Positions 8,308 through 17,620 of a stretch of 64,000 nucleotides of DNA are shown piece after piece (the stretch's first letter is position 1; each line of letters starts with the position of its first letter). The position numbers and the translations under genes were made by a program. Origin of the DNA: Acinetobacter chinensis (GTDB lineage: Bacteria; Pseudomonadota; Gammaproteobacteria; Pseudomonadales; Moraxellaceae); contig NZ_CP032134.1 of the NCBI RefSeq assembly GCF_002165375.2, positions 2,790,001 to 2,854,000 on the forward strand, in the 5' to 3' direction. The notes beneath the pieces are model-generated. The model was not told the DNA's origin and did no database searches. It worked only from the letters and a program-made list of their open reading frames with translations.

Positions 8308-9672
8308 TTATGAGAACTTTTTCATATCTTCGTGGTCAACGTCATGCAGTGAACGTCCACGGGTTTCTTTCAGCATCAGAATCGCCACAATGGAAATGAC
8401 AATCACGAACAGAATGTAGAAAGTGATCGGTAATGTGCTGTCATACTTTTTCCATAACAGCGTTGCGATCATTGGTGCAATTGAACCTGCAAGGATTGAG
8501 GAAATCTGATAGCAGAATGATGAACCTGAATAACGCATACGGGTTGGGAAAATCTCAGCCAGTACTGCGCCCTGACCTGCATAACACATCCCCTGGAAAA
8601 ACAACCCTGTACACATGGACAGCAGTACAATCAGGAACTCTCCGGTATTCAGTCCATAGAAATAAAATGGAATCCATGCCACCAGACCTGCATATCCAAT
8701 ATACATCGTGCGTTTACGACCAATCTGATCAGACAGGTAGCCACAGAAAATCATGGAAAAGAACTGGAATGCATTGGCACACAAAAGCAGAGCTAAAATG
8801 GTGCTGTAAGTGAACTGCATCTGAATCGACAGATACGCAATCGAGAACACCACAATGATGTAATACGCTGAGTTTTCACCCACACGCATCAACATTCCAC
8901 ACAGAGCCTGACGTGGATAATGAAGCAGCACTTCCTTTAAACCAGCCGATGCTTTCTGCTGTTCTTCCTGACGCTTCATGGACTCTTTAAATACATCCGA
9001 TTCTTCGACATTTTTACGGATGTAATAGCCAATAAATACAATGATCGCTGACAGCCAGAATGCGATACGCCATCCCCACGCAAGGAAATCTTCAGCAACC
9101 AGTGCTGTTGACAGACCCAGCAGTACCAGACTTGCCAGTACATTACCCGCACAGGCAGCTGCCTGAGGGAAACTGGTCCAGAATCCACGCTGATGTTCCG
9201 GGCTGTGCTCACCAACGAGCAGCATCGCTCCACCCCATTCACCACCGACTGCAAAGCCCTGAATAAAACGTAAAGTCACGAGCATGACCGGTGCCCAGAA
9301 ACCGACACTGGCATAAGATGGAATACATCCCATCATGAATGTGGCAAAACCGACCATAATCAGACTGATCTGCAACAGCTTTTTACGCCCGTATTTATCG
9401 CCAAAATGCCCAAACACCAGTCCACCCAGCGGGCGGGCAAGAAAGCCGACAGCATAAGTTGCAAATGCAGCAATAATTCCCATCAGGACACTGCCATCTC
9501 CCATTGCCGGGAAAAACAGTTTTGAAAAGACCAGTGTACTGGCGATCCCGTAGATAAAGAATTCATACCATTCAGCAATGGTTCCCGCCATTGCAGCACC
9601 CACTACTTTTTTAATAGGTGATTTTTCTACCACCGCGTCCTGGACACGCTCCGTTCCATTTACTATTTCCAT
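8308..9672 (-). CDS. MFS transporter, metabolite:H+ symporter (MHS) family
   Basis: A 454-residue inner-membrane permease with twelve predicted membrane segments. Family signatures are EWYEFFIYG (about 34-42) at the start of TM1, the inter-helix loop GHFGDKYGRKK (88-98), and RFIQGFAVGGEWGGA, all typical of the MHS group that includes ProP, KgtP and ShiA-like proton symporters. The soluble N-terminus runs about 25 residues. Transcribed between the aldehyde dehydrogenase and porin genes, it likely imports the carbon source or an acid product of this locus. The substrate is unknown. Confidence 0.88.
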   Translation of the reverse strand: MEIVNGTERVQDAVVEKSPIKKVVGAAMAGTIAEWYEFFIYGIASTLVFSKLFFPAMGDGSVLMGIIAAFATYAVGFLARPLGGLVFGHFGDKYGRKKLLQISLIMVGFATFMMGCIPSYASVGFWAPVMLVTLRFIQGFAVGGEWGGAMLLVGEHSPEHQRGFWTSFPQAAACAGNVLASLVLLGLSTALVAEDFLAWGWRIAFWLSAIIVFIGYYIRKNVEESDVFKESMKRQEEQQKASAGLKEVLLHYPRQALCGMLMRVGENSAYYIIVVFSIAYLSIQMQFTYSTILALLLCANAFQFFSMIFCGYLSDQIGRKRTMYIGYAGLVAWIPFYFYGLNTGEFLIVLLSMCTGLFFQGMCYAGQGAVLAEIFPTRMRYSGSSFCYQISSILAGSIAPMIATLLWKKYDSTLPITFYILFVIVISIVAILMLKETRGRSLHDVDHEDMKKFS

Positions 9673-9702
9673 ATAAAAGTCCTTTTATATTCACTTGTTG
9701 CT

Positions 9703-11142
9703 TTAATTAATATTTCCAACGCATACGTATTTCATTTCCAGATAGTCATCCAGACCATATCTGGAACCTTCTCTCCCGATCCCTGATGATTTCACCCCTC
9801 CAAATGGTGCAGCAGCATTGGATATCAGTCCTGTATTCACACCAACCATGCCGTATTCCAGTGCTCTGGATACCCGCAGGAACTGGTTCAGATTCTGTGT
9901 AAACAGATAGGATGCCAGACCAAATTCTGTGTCATTTGCCATCTCTATCACTTCTGCCTCATGTTCAAATCTGAACACCGGTGCAAAAGGTCCAAAGGTT
10001 TCTTCAGTCGCGCAGAGCATCTCCTGAGTGACATCTCTGACTACTGTTGGCTGACACCACTGACTGTCATTGCTTTCCTGACCGCAGACCAGTGTTGCTC
10101 CCTTGCTCAGCGCATCCTGAATATATTCTTCAACTTTCTGAATCGCTTTACGGTTGATCAGAGGTCCTATATCAGTGCCATCCTCCAGACCATTGCCCAG
10201 CTTAAGTGCTTCCACTTTTGCCTTTAAGCGCACAATAAATTCGTCGTAAATACTGCTTTGCACATAAATACGGTTCGCGCAGACACAGGTCTGACCTGCA
10301 TTACGGAACTTGGTATCCATAACACCCTGAACAGCCTGTTCCAGGTCGCATTCATTGAACACAATCACCGGTGCATTGCCCCCGAGTTCCAGAGACAGTT
10401 TTTTAATGGTCGGTGCGCACTGAGCCATCAGCTGCGCACCCACTTCTGTTGAACCTGTAAAACTTAATTTTTTAACCACAGAACTTGCCGTCAGAATCTG
10501 TCCGATTTTGGTGGATGAGCCTGTGACCACATTTAAAACACCCGCAGGAACGCCCGCCTGTACTGCCAGTTTTGCCAGAGCAAGTGCGGTCAGTGGCGTT
10601 TCAGATGCTGGCTTTACGATGATTGAACAGCCAGCGGCCAGTGCAGGTGCAACCTTTCGGGTAATCATGGCGGCTGGAAAATTCCACGGCGTAATGGCTG
10701 CACAGACGCCTATGGCTTCTTTGAAGACCAGAATTTCACTGCTGGATGCAGCAGGGATAATATCGCCATAAGCACGTTTGGCTTCTTCGCTGAACCATTC
10801 GATATAACTGGCCGCATAGGTAATTTCACCTTTTGCTTCTTTTAAAGGCTTGCCCTGCTCCAGCGTCATAATGGTTGCCAGTTCTTCCTGATGCTGCATC
10901 ACAAGATGAAACCACTGTTTTAAAACCTGACTGCGTTCAGCCGGTGCAACCTGTTTCCATGCTTTCTGGGCACGGTCTGCATCCTGAATGACACGATGAA
11001 TGACGACATCATCCAGCACTGGAACCTGAGTCAGTACTGTGTCATCGACAGGATTTTTAACATCCAGTAAGGTCGCCGCTGTCAGCCATTCTCCATTGAT
11101 CAGACATCTGTTTTCAAAAACAGATATATTTTTAATATCCAT
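9703..11142 (-). CDS. NAD(P)-dependent aldehyde dehydrogenase (succinate-semialdehyde dehydrogenase-like)
   Basis: A 479-residue ALDH-superfamily enzyme that oxidises an aldehyde to the acid. Visible are TPWNFPAAMITRK (oxyanion-hole Asn154, cofactor region), SFTGSTEVG (cofactor loop), general base Glu252 in LELGGNAP, and catalytic Cys286 in NAGQTCVCANR. The C(V)CANR context and overall pattern match the GabD/succinate- or glutarate-semialdehyde group. It lies between the sigma-54 regulator and the MFS transporter; together with the alcohol dehydrogenase it would convert a primary alcohol released by the esterase to a carboxylate. Confidence 0.9.
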   Translation of the reverse strand: MDIKNISVFENRCLINGEWLTAATLLDVKNPVDDTVLTQVPVLDDVVIHRVIQDADRAQKAWKQVAPAERSQVLKQWFHLVMQHQEELATIMTLEQGKPLKEAKGEITYAASYIEWFSEEAKRAYGDIIPAASSSEILVFKEAIGVCAAITPWNFPAAMITRKVAPALAAGCSIIVKPASETPLTALALAKLAVQAGVPAGVLNVVTGSSTKIGQILTASSVVKKLSFTGSTEVGAQLMAQCAPTIKKLSLELGGNAPVIVFNECDLEQAVQGVMDTKFRNAGQTCVCANRIYVQSSIYDEFIVRLKAKVEALKLGNGLEDGTDIGPLINRKAIQKVEEYIQDALSKGATLVCGQESNDSQWCQPTVVRDVTQEMLCATEETFGPFAPVFRFEHEAEVIEMANDTEFGLASYLFTQNLNQFLRVSRALEYGMVGVNTGLISNAAAPFGGVKSSGIGREGSRYGLDDYLEMKYVCVGNIN

Positions 11143-11165
11143 ATTCTTCTTTCCTGAAATAATAT

Positions 11166-12575
11166 TTACTGTTTAAAACGTGCGATTTTCTTGACCAATG
11201 TTGACTGTTCCACCCCTAAAGCCTCAGCTGTTGCACGGGTCGAACCATGCTCACTCAGCGCCTGCATGATCAGTTCCATTTCAAAAGCCTGTACCCTTTC
11301 TTTTAAGCCTTTCGGCTGTGCGGATGCAGCATCACTGCGCAAATATGCCGGCAGGTTATGCAGGGTGATTTCAGTACTGTGATCACTGACCATCAGGCGT
11401 TCCACGACATTGACCAGCTGACGGATATTTCCAGGCCAGCTGTAGTGGCTCATGGCTTCAATCGCTTCCAGACTGAACACCGTGTTCATTTGATATTTTT
11501 CGTTGAACTGTTTCTGATACTGCTGAACCAGCGGCATAATTTCAGAACGTCTTGAACGAAGCGGTGGAAGTTCAATATCCACAACATTGATCCGGTAAAA
11601 CAGATCTTCCCTGAACTCGCCCTGTGCCACCATGTCTTCCAGGTTGCGGTGTGTCGCACAGATAACCCGTATATCCACATCCTTAAACTCTGTTGCACCC
11701 ACAGGTAAAAACCGGCTTTCCTCAATCACTTTGAGCAGTTTGACCTGCATATTCAGCGGCAGATCCCCAATTTCATCCAGGAACAGCGTTCCCTGATGTG
11801 CAATCTCAAGCAGACCTTTTTTACCTTTGGCAGAAGCACCTGTAAAAGCACCTGCGACATATCCAAACAGTTCCATTTCCAGCAGACTGTCCGGTATCCC
11901 TGAACAGTTCAGCTCCAGAAAAGCATGCTCTGCCCTTGAACTGATACTGTGGATATAACGTGCCATTTTACTTTTGCCCGTACCCGTCTCTCCTCGCAGC
12001 AGTACTTTGCTGTCAAAGCGAGCCACATTGGTCGCAAGATCAAACACCCGCTGTGTTTCTCTTGAAATGATCAAATCATTGGCAGAACAGGAAATTTTGT
12101 GCTGAGACTGACTGCGGAACAGGTTTTCAAGCTGCTCCTGTGCATGCTTTGCACGTAAAAGTTCGGTAATGTCACGGACACTCGTCACAATACAGATCAG
12201 TTGTTTTTTCTCATCAAAAACAGGACTGCCCGTCACCAGTATCTTCTGATTACCATTGATACTCTGAACCAGGGTAACCACTTCACGGCGTTTGACCACT
12301 TCCAGTGAGGCAGAGTTGGACAGATAACCCAGTTTGACCAGATCCCCCATATGACGACCGATCAGGATATTTCTGTGCAGTCCTGTAATCCGTTCATAAG
12401 CCGAATTTACAGCAATGGTATTGGCATTTTCATCAGTGATGTAAATACCGTCCTGAATGGCATCAATAATGGAGCGGAATGGCTCTACATCAAATATAGA
12501 GCGTCCGTCCTGACCTTTTATGGCGTAAAGATCACTTCGGGATTTCACCGCAGAGACCAGATAATCAATAGACAT
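11166..12575 (-). CDS. Sigma-54-dependent transcriptional activator with PAS sensor
   Basis: A roughly 470-residue NtrC-class activator. A PAS domain (about 35-150; GIYITDENANTIAVNSAYERITG) probably senses a small molecule. The AAA+ core has Walker A GETGTGKS, the sigma-54-contacting loop GAFTGA, and Walker B LFLDEIGDLP. A Fis-type helix-turn-helix closes the protein (RATAEALGVEQSTLVKKI). An upstream in-frame ATG at 12590 exists, but the AGGGG placed seven bases before the ATG at 12575 favours that start. It is encoded within the operon it likely controls: a good -24/-12 promoter (17214-17229) precedes the first gene of the block. Confidence 0.9.
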   Translation of the reverse strand: MSIDYLVSAVKSRSDLYAIKGQDGRSIFDVEPFRSIIDAIQDGIYITDENANTIAVNSAYERITGLHRNILIGRHMGDLVKLGYLSNSASLEVVKRREVVTLVQSINGNQKILVTGSPVFDEKKQLICIVTSVRDITELLRAKHAQEQLENLFRSQSQHKISCSANDLIISRETQRVFDLATNVARFDSKVLLRGETGTGKSKMARYIHSISSRAEHAFLELNCSGIPDSLLEMELFGYVAGAFTGASAKGKKGLLEIAHQGTLFLDEIGDLPLNMQVKLLKVIEESRFLPVGATEFKDVDIRVICATHRNLEDMVAQGEFREDLFYRINVVDIELPPLRSRRSEIMPLVQQYQKQFNEKYQMNTVFSLEAIEAMSHYSWPGNIRQLVNVVERLMVSDHSTEITLHNLPAYLRSDAASAQPKGLKERVQAFEMELIMQALSEHGSTRATAEALGVEQSTLVKKIARFKQ

Positions 12576-12592
12576 GGCATCCCCTTTCACGA

Positions 12593-13735
12593 TCAGTACG
12601 CTTCCTGATAAATCGCTTCAATATCCTGTACCGTCAGACGGCGTGGATTATTTTTCAGTAACCGCTCCACCTTGATGGCTTCCATGGCAAGTGCTGGAAT
12701 ATCCGTTTCAGCAATCCCAAAAGCCCGCAGTCCCGATGGGATATTCAGTTTTCGGCAGAAATCATGCAGCCATTCAATGACCCTTGCAGCATTGCTGTTG
12801 TGGTCAGCGCCTGTTTCAATGTTCATTGCCTGTGCGATGCGGGTAAACCGTTCAGCACAGCCCATCACATTCCATTTCAGAACATAGGGCAGCATCAGTG
12901 CATTACTGACACCATGTGCCATTTTGTATTTTCCACCCAGGGGATACGCGAGTGCATGTACTGCGCCCACGCCTGCATTACCAAAAGCCAGCCCTGCCAT
13001 TAAACTGGCCGTTGCCATTTTTTCACGTGCTTCCAGATGGTCTGGCAAGGCATAAGCCTTCGGCAGATTTTCAGCAATCAGTCGGATGGCATCCAGGGCA
13101 AGTGCATCGGTGATATCACTCCGATTGACAGAAATATAGGCTTCCACAGCATGGACAAGTGCATCCACACCACTGGCAGCCGTCACAGATGCCGGACAGC
13201 TGACAGACATCAGAGGTGAAACGATGGCAACGTCCGGCAGCAGAAAATCACTGACCATGCCCTGTTTCATCTGGTTGGCTGTATCGGACAGGATGGCAAT
13301 ATTGGTCACTTCAGAACCCGTACCTGCTGTGGTCGGAATCACAATCAGACGGATATCCCGCTGACGGATTTTATCTGTACCGAGAAAATCCTGTACCGAT
13401 CCACTCTGTCCAGCCAGTGCTGCCACACACTTGGCAATATCCAGTGCACTGCCGCCACCGACACCAATCACTGCATCATTACCGTTTTGCTTAAACACAT
13501 GGATACAGTCCTGAACCTGTTCAATTTCAGGTTCAGCTTTGACCGTGTCATAAACTGAATATTCAACCTGAAGCAAATCAAGAACATGATTGATCGTGCC
13601 CGATTTCACCACCCCCTGATCTGTCACGATCAGCGGTTTCTGAATTTTAAAAAGCTCCACGGCCTGAGACAGGTACTGCAAAGCAGTCTGCCCTGTCACC
13701 AGTTTATTGGCACTTTTGAATGTGGAAAAATTCAT
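12593..13735 (-). CDS. Iron-containing (group III) alcohol dehydrogenase
   Basis: A 380-residue Fe-ADH. The NAD-binding GGGSALDIAK is at 93-102, TTAGTGSEVT at about 135-144, and the metal ligands fall at Asp191, His195, His260 and His274 (DALVHAVEAY, GAVHALAYPLGG, MAHGVSNA), so the active site is intact. It would oxidise a primary or hydroxy-acid alcohol to the aldehyde. It is followed on the minus strand by the sigma-54 activator and then by the aldehyde dehydrogenase, and preceded by an esterase. This order fits an ester, then alcohol, then aldehyde, then acid sequence downstream of a Baeyer-Villiger reaction. Confidence 0.9.
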   Translation of the reverse strand: MNFSTFKSANKLVTGQTALQYLSQAVELFKIQKPLIVTDQGVVKSGTINHVLDLLQVEYSVYDTVKAEPEIEQVQDCIHVFKQNGNDAVIGVGGGSALDIAKCVAALAGQSGSVQDFLGTDKIRQRDIRLIVIPTTAGTGSEVTNIAILSDTANQMKQGMVSDFLLPDVAIVSPLMSVSCPASVTAASGVDALVHAVEAYISVNRSDITDALALDAIRLIAENLPKAYALPDHLEAREKMATASLMAGLAFGNAGVGAVHALAYPLGGKYKMAHGVSNALMLPYVLKWNVMGCAERFTRIAQAMNIETGADHNSNAARVIEWLHDFCRKLNIPSGLRAFGIAETDIPALAMEAIKVERLLKNNPRRLTVQDIEAIYQEAY

Positions 13736-13745
13736 TCAACTATCC

Positions 13746-14687
13746 TTATTCTTTAAATTTTCCGGCAATAAACTGAGCTGCTCTTTCCAGATACTGCTCA
13801 GCAACCGGCAACTTCCCTGCGATTGTAAAAATGCCGTGCATCAGCCCACCCAAATGGTGATATTCCACATTCAGCCCGTGCTGCAGTGCCTTTTCCAGAT
13901 ACAGCAATGCCTCATCCCTTAAAGGATCATGCTCAAGGGTTAACAGGAAAATATCGCCATTGGCTTTCAGAAAAGGCTGATTCAGCAATGAAATCTGCGC
14001 ATATTCTTCCGGCTGGCTGAACAGCGCATCGAAAAACCACAGCATCGTGCTCTGTACCAGAGGAAAGCCCGACTGGTACTGCGCATAACTCTGCGTCTGA
14101 GTGCAGACACCCACAACCGGATAAAGCAACACCTGAGCTTTCAGTGCAAATCCATACTGCTGACTGAAATTCTGCCCAAGTAAAGCCGCCATATTTGCAC
14201 CCGCACTGTCTCCGGCAAAGACCATCTGATGGACATTTAGCCCCAGCTGTTCTGCATGCTGAATGATGTAATCCAGTGCAACCTTACAGTCATTGAACGG
14301 GACTGGAAATTTATGCTCTGGCGCCAGTCGGTAGTTGACTGCAATCACTCTGCAAGCCGCATGCGCTGCAATTTTCCGGCAAATGGAGTCATGCGTGTTC
14401 AGATTACCGATCACCCAGCCACCACCATGTAAAAACACCACGACAGGACGTGCGTCAGCATCCGGTATTTCGTCATACAGTCTTAAGTGAACAGGCTCAC
14501 TCTGCCATTCAGCAGTAATGTCTCTGGACTGAATATGCTCAAGCCCCTGCATGGCCGCCAAACCACAGTTAGTTTCGTACCCGCTTCTTAAAGTACTGAT
14601 ATCTCCAACCTGCTCAAAAGACTTTCCCCCATTGGCAAGAAAAGCATCAATGACAGGCTGTGCATCAGGATGCAGTTCAGGCTTCAT
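13746..14687 (-). CDS. Alpha/beta-hydrolase, hormone-sensitive-lipase-type esterase
   Basis: A serine esterase/lactonase of the HSL family. The longest frame opens at 14738, but an ATG at 14685-14687 gives MKPELHPDAQ, starts inside the last codons of the monooxygenase gene (11-nt overlap), and avoids a 62-nt overlap, so I choose it. In long-frame numbering the oxyanion motif HGGGWVIG begins at 104 and the nucleophile is Ser178 in GDSAGANMA. The late Asp and His of the triad are in LEHDPLRDE and GGLMHGIF. It would hydrolyse the ester or lactone made by the adjacent Baeyer-Villiger-type monooxygenase. Confidence 0.87.
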   Translation of the reverse strand: MKPELHPDAQPVIDAFLANGGKSFEQVGDISTLRSGYETNCGLAAMQGLEHIQSRDITAEWQSEPVHLRLYDEIPDADARPVVVFLHGGGWVIGNLNTHDSICRKIAAHAACRVIAVNYRLAPEHKFPVPFNDCKVALDYIIQHAEQLGLNVHQMVFAGDSAGANMAALLGQNFSQQYGFALKAQVLLYPVVGVCTQTQSYAQYQSGFPLVQSTMLWFFDALFSQPEEYAQISLLNQPFLKANGDIFLLTLEHDPLRDEALLYLEKALQHGLNVEYHHLGGLMHGIFTIAGKLPVAEQYLERAAQFIAGKFKE

Positions 14688-15345
14688 AAGCACACTCACC
14701 CTTTGCTGCGGTGTTGCCCAGGCTGAAATCATCTGCATTGAAAACGGTATAATGACGGTATGTTTCGACGTTTAAAGGCCAGTTGTTGATGACCTTGCCA
14801 GCGGCATTTTTATACCAGCTGGAGCAGTCTGAAGAAAATGCCGAGCCTGCCATACGAGCCTGAATATCTTCGTTATATTCTTCAAAGACCTGCTGTTTTA
14901 CATCCAGTGAAGCATTATTTTCCAGAATATATTCAACGGAGTCCGCAATATACTGATGCTGAATCTCAAGCATGGATACAATGGAGTTATGGTTCAGGTT
15001 GGTATTTGGACCATACACCAGGAACATATTGCAGAATGAAGGAACAGTTAGACCGATATATGCCGCAGCGCCATCCTGCCATGCTTCAGACAGTGTGGTG
15101 TCTTCCGCACCGACAATATCCAGTTCACCATTAAAGTTCTGACTGGCAAAACCTGTACCAAAAATAATGACATCTGCTTCGATGAGCTCACCCGCAGCGG
15201 TCTGAATGCCCTGCGCTGTTATTTCAGCAATGGCATCGGTCACCAGTGAAACATTTTCACGGGCAAGCGCAGGATAATAATCATCAGTACGTAAAATACG
15301 CTTACAGCCAAACTCATAATCCGGTGTCAGTTTCTGGCGAAGTTC
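14677..15345 (-). pseudogene. Flavin-containing (Baeyer-Villiger-type) monooxygenase, C-terminal part, broken by IS
   Basis: About 223 residues of the C-terminal half of an FAD/NADPH monooxygenase, beginning at SELRQKLTPDYEFGCKRIL and including the second flavin-domain stretch DVIIFGTGFASQNFNGEL and VYGPNTNLNHNS. The open frame continues to 15399, but the first 17 residues are IS-derived. Its N-terminal half lies at 16628-17154 on the other side of the IS3-family element. Adding both halves gives about 400 codons where this family usually has about 490-500. The segment that should follow GKKV, with the NADPH-binding GxGxxG, is absent, so simple IS excision would not restore the gene. Confidence 0.88.
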
Positions 15346-15421
15346 AGAGATGGATCCGTAAATTTGAACAACTCCTATAAGTGATATTCTGCTCCTCAAA
15401 TGATGTTATAAACATCAATAT

Positions 15422-15739
15422 ATGGAGTATTTTATGGCACGTAGACCAAGAAGAAATCATTCAAATGATTTTAAAGCTAAGGTAGCACTTGCTGCGATTA
15501 AAGCAGAAAAAACACTTGCTGAATTGAGTGCTGAGTTTGATGTTCATCAAAACCAAATTATTGACTGGAAAAATCAATTGATCTCAGCTTCCTCGCAAGC
15601 TTTCGATCAATCAAAAGCTCCAACAGAACCACCCATCGATCTAAAAAAACTACATGCAAAAATCGGTGAGCAGGCATTAGAAATTGATTTTTTAGAAGGT
15701 GTGTTGAAGAAACTGGGCCGCTTCAACCACAAAAGTTAA
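15422..15739 (+). CDS. IS3-family transposase OrfA (helix-turn-helix protein)
   Basis: A 105-residue (about 101 from the ATG at 15434) DNA-binding subunit. The N-terminal HTH_Tnp_1 domain (RRNHSNDFKAKVALAAIKAE...LSAEFDVHQNQIIDWK) is followed by a leucine-zipper-like tail, KKLHAKIGEQALEIDFLEG. Near its 3' end, T TTT TTA (15688-15694) is a classic -1 slippery heptamer in the correct frame. The -1 frame is open from there into orfB, so the active OrfAB transposase is probably made by programmed frameshifting. Confidence 0.92.
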   Translation: MEYFMARRPRRNHSNDFKAKVALAAIKAEKTLAELSAEFDVHQNQIIDWKNQLISASSQAFDQSKAPTEPPIDLKKLHAKIGEQALEIDFLEGVLKKLGRFNHKS

Positions 15740-16566
15740 TCGACGACTCACTTCAGATTTCAGTATCTAAGCAAGCTAAGCTGCTGAAAGTCTCCCGTGG
15801 TTGTTATTACTATCGCCCAAAACCTGTGAGTGCATCAGATCTGAAGCTGATGCGATGTATTGATGAATTACATATGCAATATCCTTTTGCAGGCAGTCGT
15901 ATGATGCGTGATTTGTTGAATCGTCAAGGACATCATATAGGACGACGTCATACACGTACTTTAATGAAGAAAATGGGTATTCAGGCGTTATATTGCAAAC
16001 CAAATTTAAGCCAGGCTAATCAAGCTCACCGTAAATATCCATATCTGCTCAAAGGGTTGGCTATTCAGCGCAGTAATCAAGTGTGGTCTACGGATATAAC
16101 GTATATCCCTATGGCAAAAGGCTTTGTTTATTTATGTGCTGTGATTGATTGGCATAGCCGCAAGGTACTTGCGCATAGGGTATCGATTAGTATGGAGGTG
16201 GATTTTTGTATTTCGGCTTTAAATGAAGCGATTGAAAAATATGGTCGACCTGAAATATTTAATACAGACCAAGGCAGCCAGTTTACCAGTGATGCATTTA
16301 TTGATGTATTGAAATCAAATGGCATTCAAATCAGTATGGATGGTAAAGGTCGATGGGTAGATAATGTGATGGTTGAACGATTATGGCGGAGCGTTAAATA
16401 TGAAGAGGTGTATCTCAAAGCTTATAGCAGTGTCACAGATGCGAAAAAGCAATTAAGTGCATATTTTGAGTTTTATAATTTGAAACGACCTCATTCGAGT
16501 CTAGACAAAATGACACCAAATGAGTTTTACTATGATCAGCTACCCCAACAAAACAAGGTGGCTTAA
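15692..16566 (+). CDS. IS3-family transposase OrfB (DDE catalytic part)
   Basis: The integrase-like catalytic domain lies in the -1 frame relative to orfA. The first ATG in frame is at 15826 (246 residues), but the frame is open from the slippery site, passing through LIDDSLQISVSKQAKLLKVS before that ATG. An HTH_21 region (about 15830-15990) precedes the rve core with the catalytic triad: Asp in WSTDITYIP, Asp in NTDQGSQFTS, and Glu in VERLWRSVKYEEV. The stop TAA at 16564-16566 leaves a 61-bp right end. Identical to the copy at 49018. Confidence 0.92.
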
Positions 16567-16627
16567 CTAGAGCGGAATATCACTTATAAATACGCTTTTA
16601 GTTGTTCAAACAAGTGGGACCACCTCT

Positions 16628-17154
16628 CTGACCACTTTCTTCCCTTTTAGATCAACTGCTGTATCCCATTCTGCTGAATGGAAATACTGCCCTTTAAAAT
16701 TTTCCAGTCCTTTAAACTGAGGAATGACTGCTTTATTCAGCTGACCCCATGCCGGTACAAATACCTTTGCTTTGATCAGCCCTTTGTCTTTGATCTGCAG
16801 ATCCCAGAGCTGTTCAGCGTTGTTCCAGGCTGCATGAATAATTTCTGAACTGAACTGAATTTTTTCTCTGAGATGAAAATGGTCAGCAAAACGGTTTAAG
16901 TAATCCAGCAGTTCCTGCTGTCCTGCGTACATCCGGCTGACCCGTAAATTTGGAAAATAACTGAAACAGTAGAGATGTGCTTCCGTATCACAGGCAGCAC
17001 CAGGATAAATATTGTCACGCCATACGCCGCCCAGTTCAGCCGACTTTTCAAAGATCTGAAAGTTTTCAATTCCTTTGTCTTTCAGGCGGGTTGCCATCCC
17101 CAGACCGCCAAAACCCGAACCTAAAATAGCCACATCCAAAATTTTATTATTCAT
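16628..17154 (-). pseudogene. Flavin-containing (Baeyer-Villiger-type) monooxygenase, N-terminal part, broken by IS
   Basis: About 175 genuine residues of the FAD-binding half: GSGFGGLGMATRLK (first GxGxxG), EKSAELGGVWRDNIYPGAACD, and PAWGQLNKAVIPQFKGLENFKGQYFHS up to GKKVV, after which the frame enters the IS (stop at 16606). The start at 17154 is preferred over 17172 because AAAGGA lies eight bases upstream. The protein would oxygenate a ketone to an ester or lactone using NADPH and FAD, feeding the downstream esterase, alcohol dehydrogenase and aldehyde dehydrogenase. It was the first gene of the sigma-54 operon, so the IS is expected to be polar. Confidence 0.88.
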
Positions 17155-17213
17155 ACAAAAAGTCCTTTGCAAAAAATTCCATAAAGACGAAAAAAATCAT
17201 CACCCTTATGCTT

Positions 17214-17229
17214 TACAAGAACTATGCCA
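17214..17229 (-). promoter_or_regulatory. Sigma-54 (-24/-12) promoter of the monooxygenase operon
   Basis: On the minus strand TGGCAT-AGTTC-TTGTA matches the sigma-54 consensus TGGCAC-N5-TTGCW with the invariant GG and correct spacing; the -12 GC is GT here. It lies about 60 bp upstream of the monooxygenase start and is the obvious target for the sigma-54 activator encoded further down the same operon. Confidence 0.7.
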
Positions 17230-17507
17230 ACAGCAAGAATAAAACCAAGACATTGATATTTAATAAAATAGTTAAAACTTAAAATCACATGGATTTTGAA
17301 TTTTTTCCTTAAATATCAATTTTGCGATGAATATTTTCATGATTAGTATTTTAATTTAACAAAAGCCTGTTGAATAAAAAGGCAATGCTCTGCTTTTTTT
17401 CTACAACTTTAGTCACTGATCGGGAGCAAAATTGCTGTTCATATCTCTGTTTTGAGCAGTATCCTGCTTCGTTTATTTTTTTAAATCAGTCATTTTCAGA
17501 GATCAAT

Positions 17508-17535
17508 AAAAAAACCAGGTGTCTGCACACCTGGT
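17508..17535 (-). terminator. Rho-independent terminator (minus strand)
   Basis: Perfect 9-bp stem ACCAGGTGT / ACACCTGGT with a CTGC loop, followed on the minus strand by a run of seven T. It would end minus-strand transcription arriving from the acyl-CoA-dehydrogenase-like genes at 18682-21224. The IS30 element now sits between those genes and this terminator. Confidence 0.85.
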
Positions 17536-17620
17536 CAAAACCTTTGTATAGAATTAATTCATCACGGCTCGTCATGGGTCATGATTTCATCCATCTATCC
17601 GTTTTATGCAGGGCAGAGTA

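Larger units (their letters stand above)
15346..16627 (+). mobile_element. IS3-family insertion sequence, copy 1 (1282 bp)
   Basis: Bounds were set by comparison with the inverted copy at 48957-50238: both share exactly 1282 bp. The ends are imperfect inverted repeats (AGAGATGGATCC and AGAGGTGGTCCC) with a shared internal TTTGAACAAC block. The element carries orfA and orfB with identical proteins in both copies. The flanking trinucleotides (TTC left, CTG right) do not match, so no target duplication is visible, in contrast to copy 2. It interrupts the flavin monooxygenase gene and is accompanied by loss of host sequence there. Confidence 0.93.
17155..17620. other. Intergenic region between the monooxygenase and the IS30 element
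   Basis: About 450 bp without a credible gene. It holds the sigma-54 promoter of the monooxygenase operon (17214-17229) and the terminator that once closed the minus-strand sulfur operon (17508-17535). An 83-codon plus-strand frame at 17370-17621 has biased, low-complexity content and no ribosome binding site and is not called. Confidence 0.7.
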
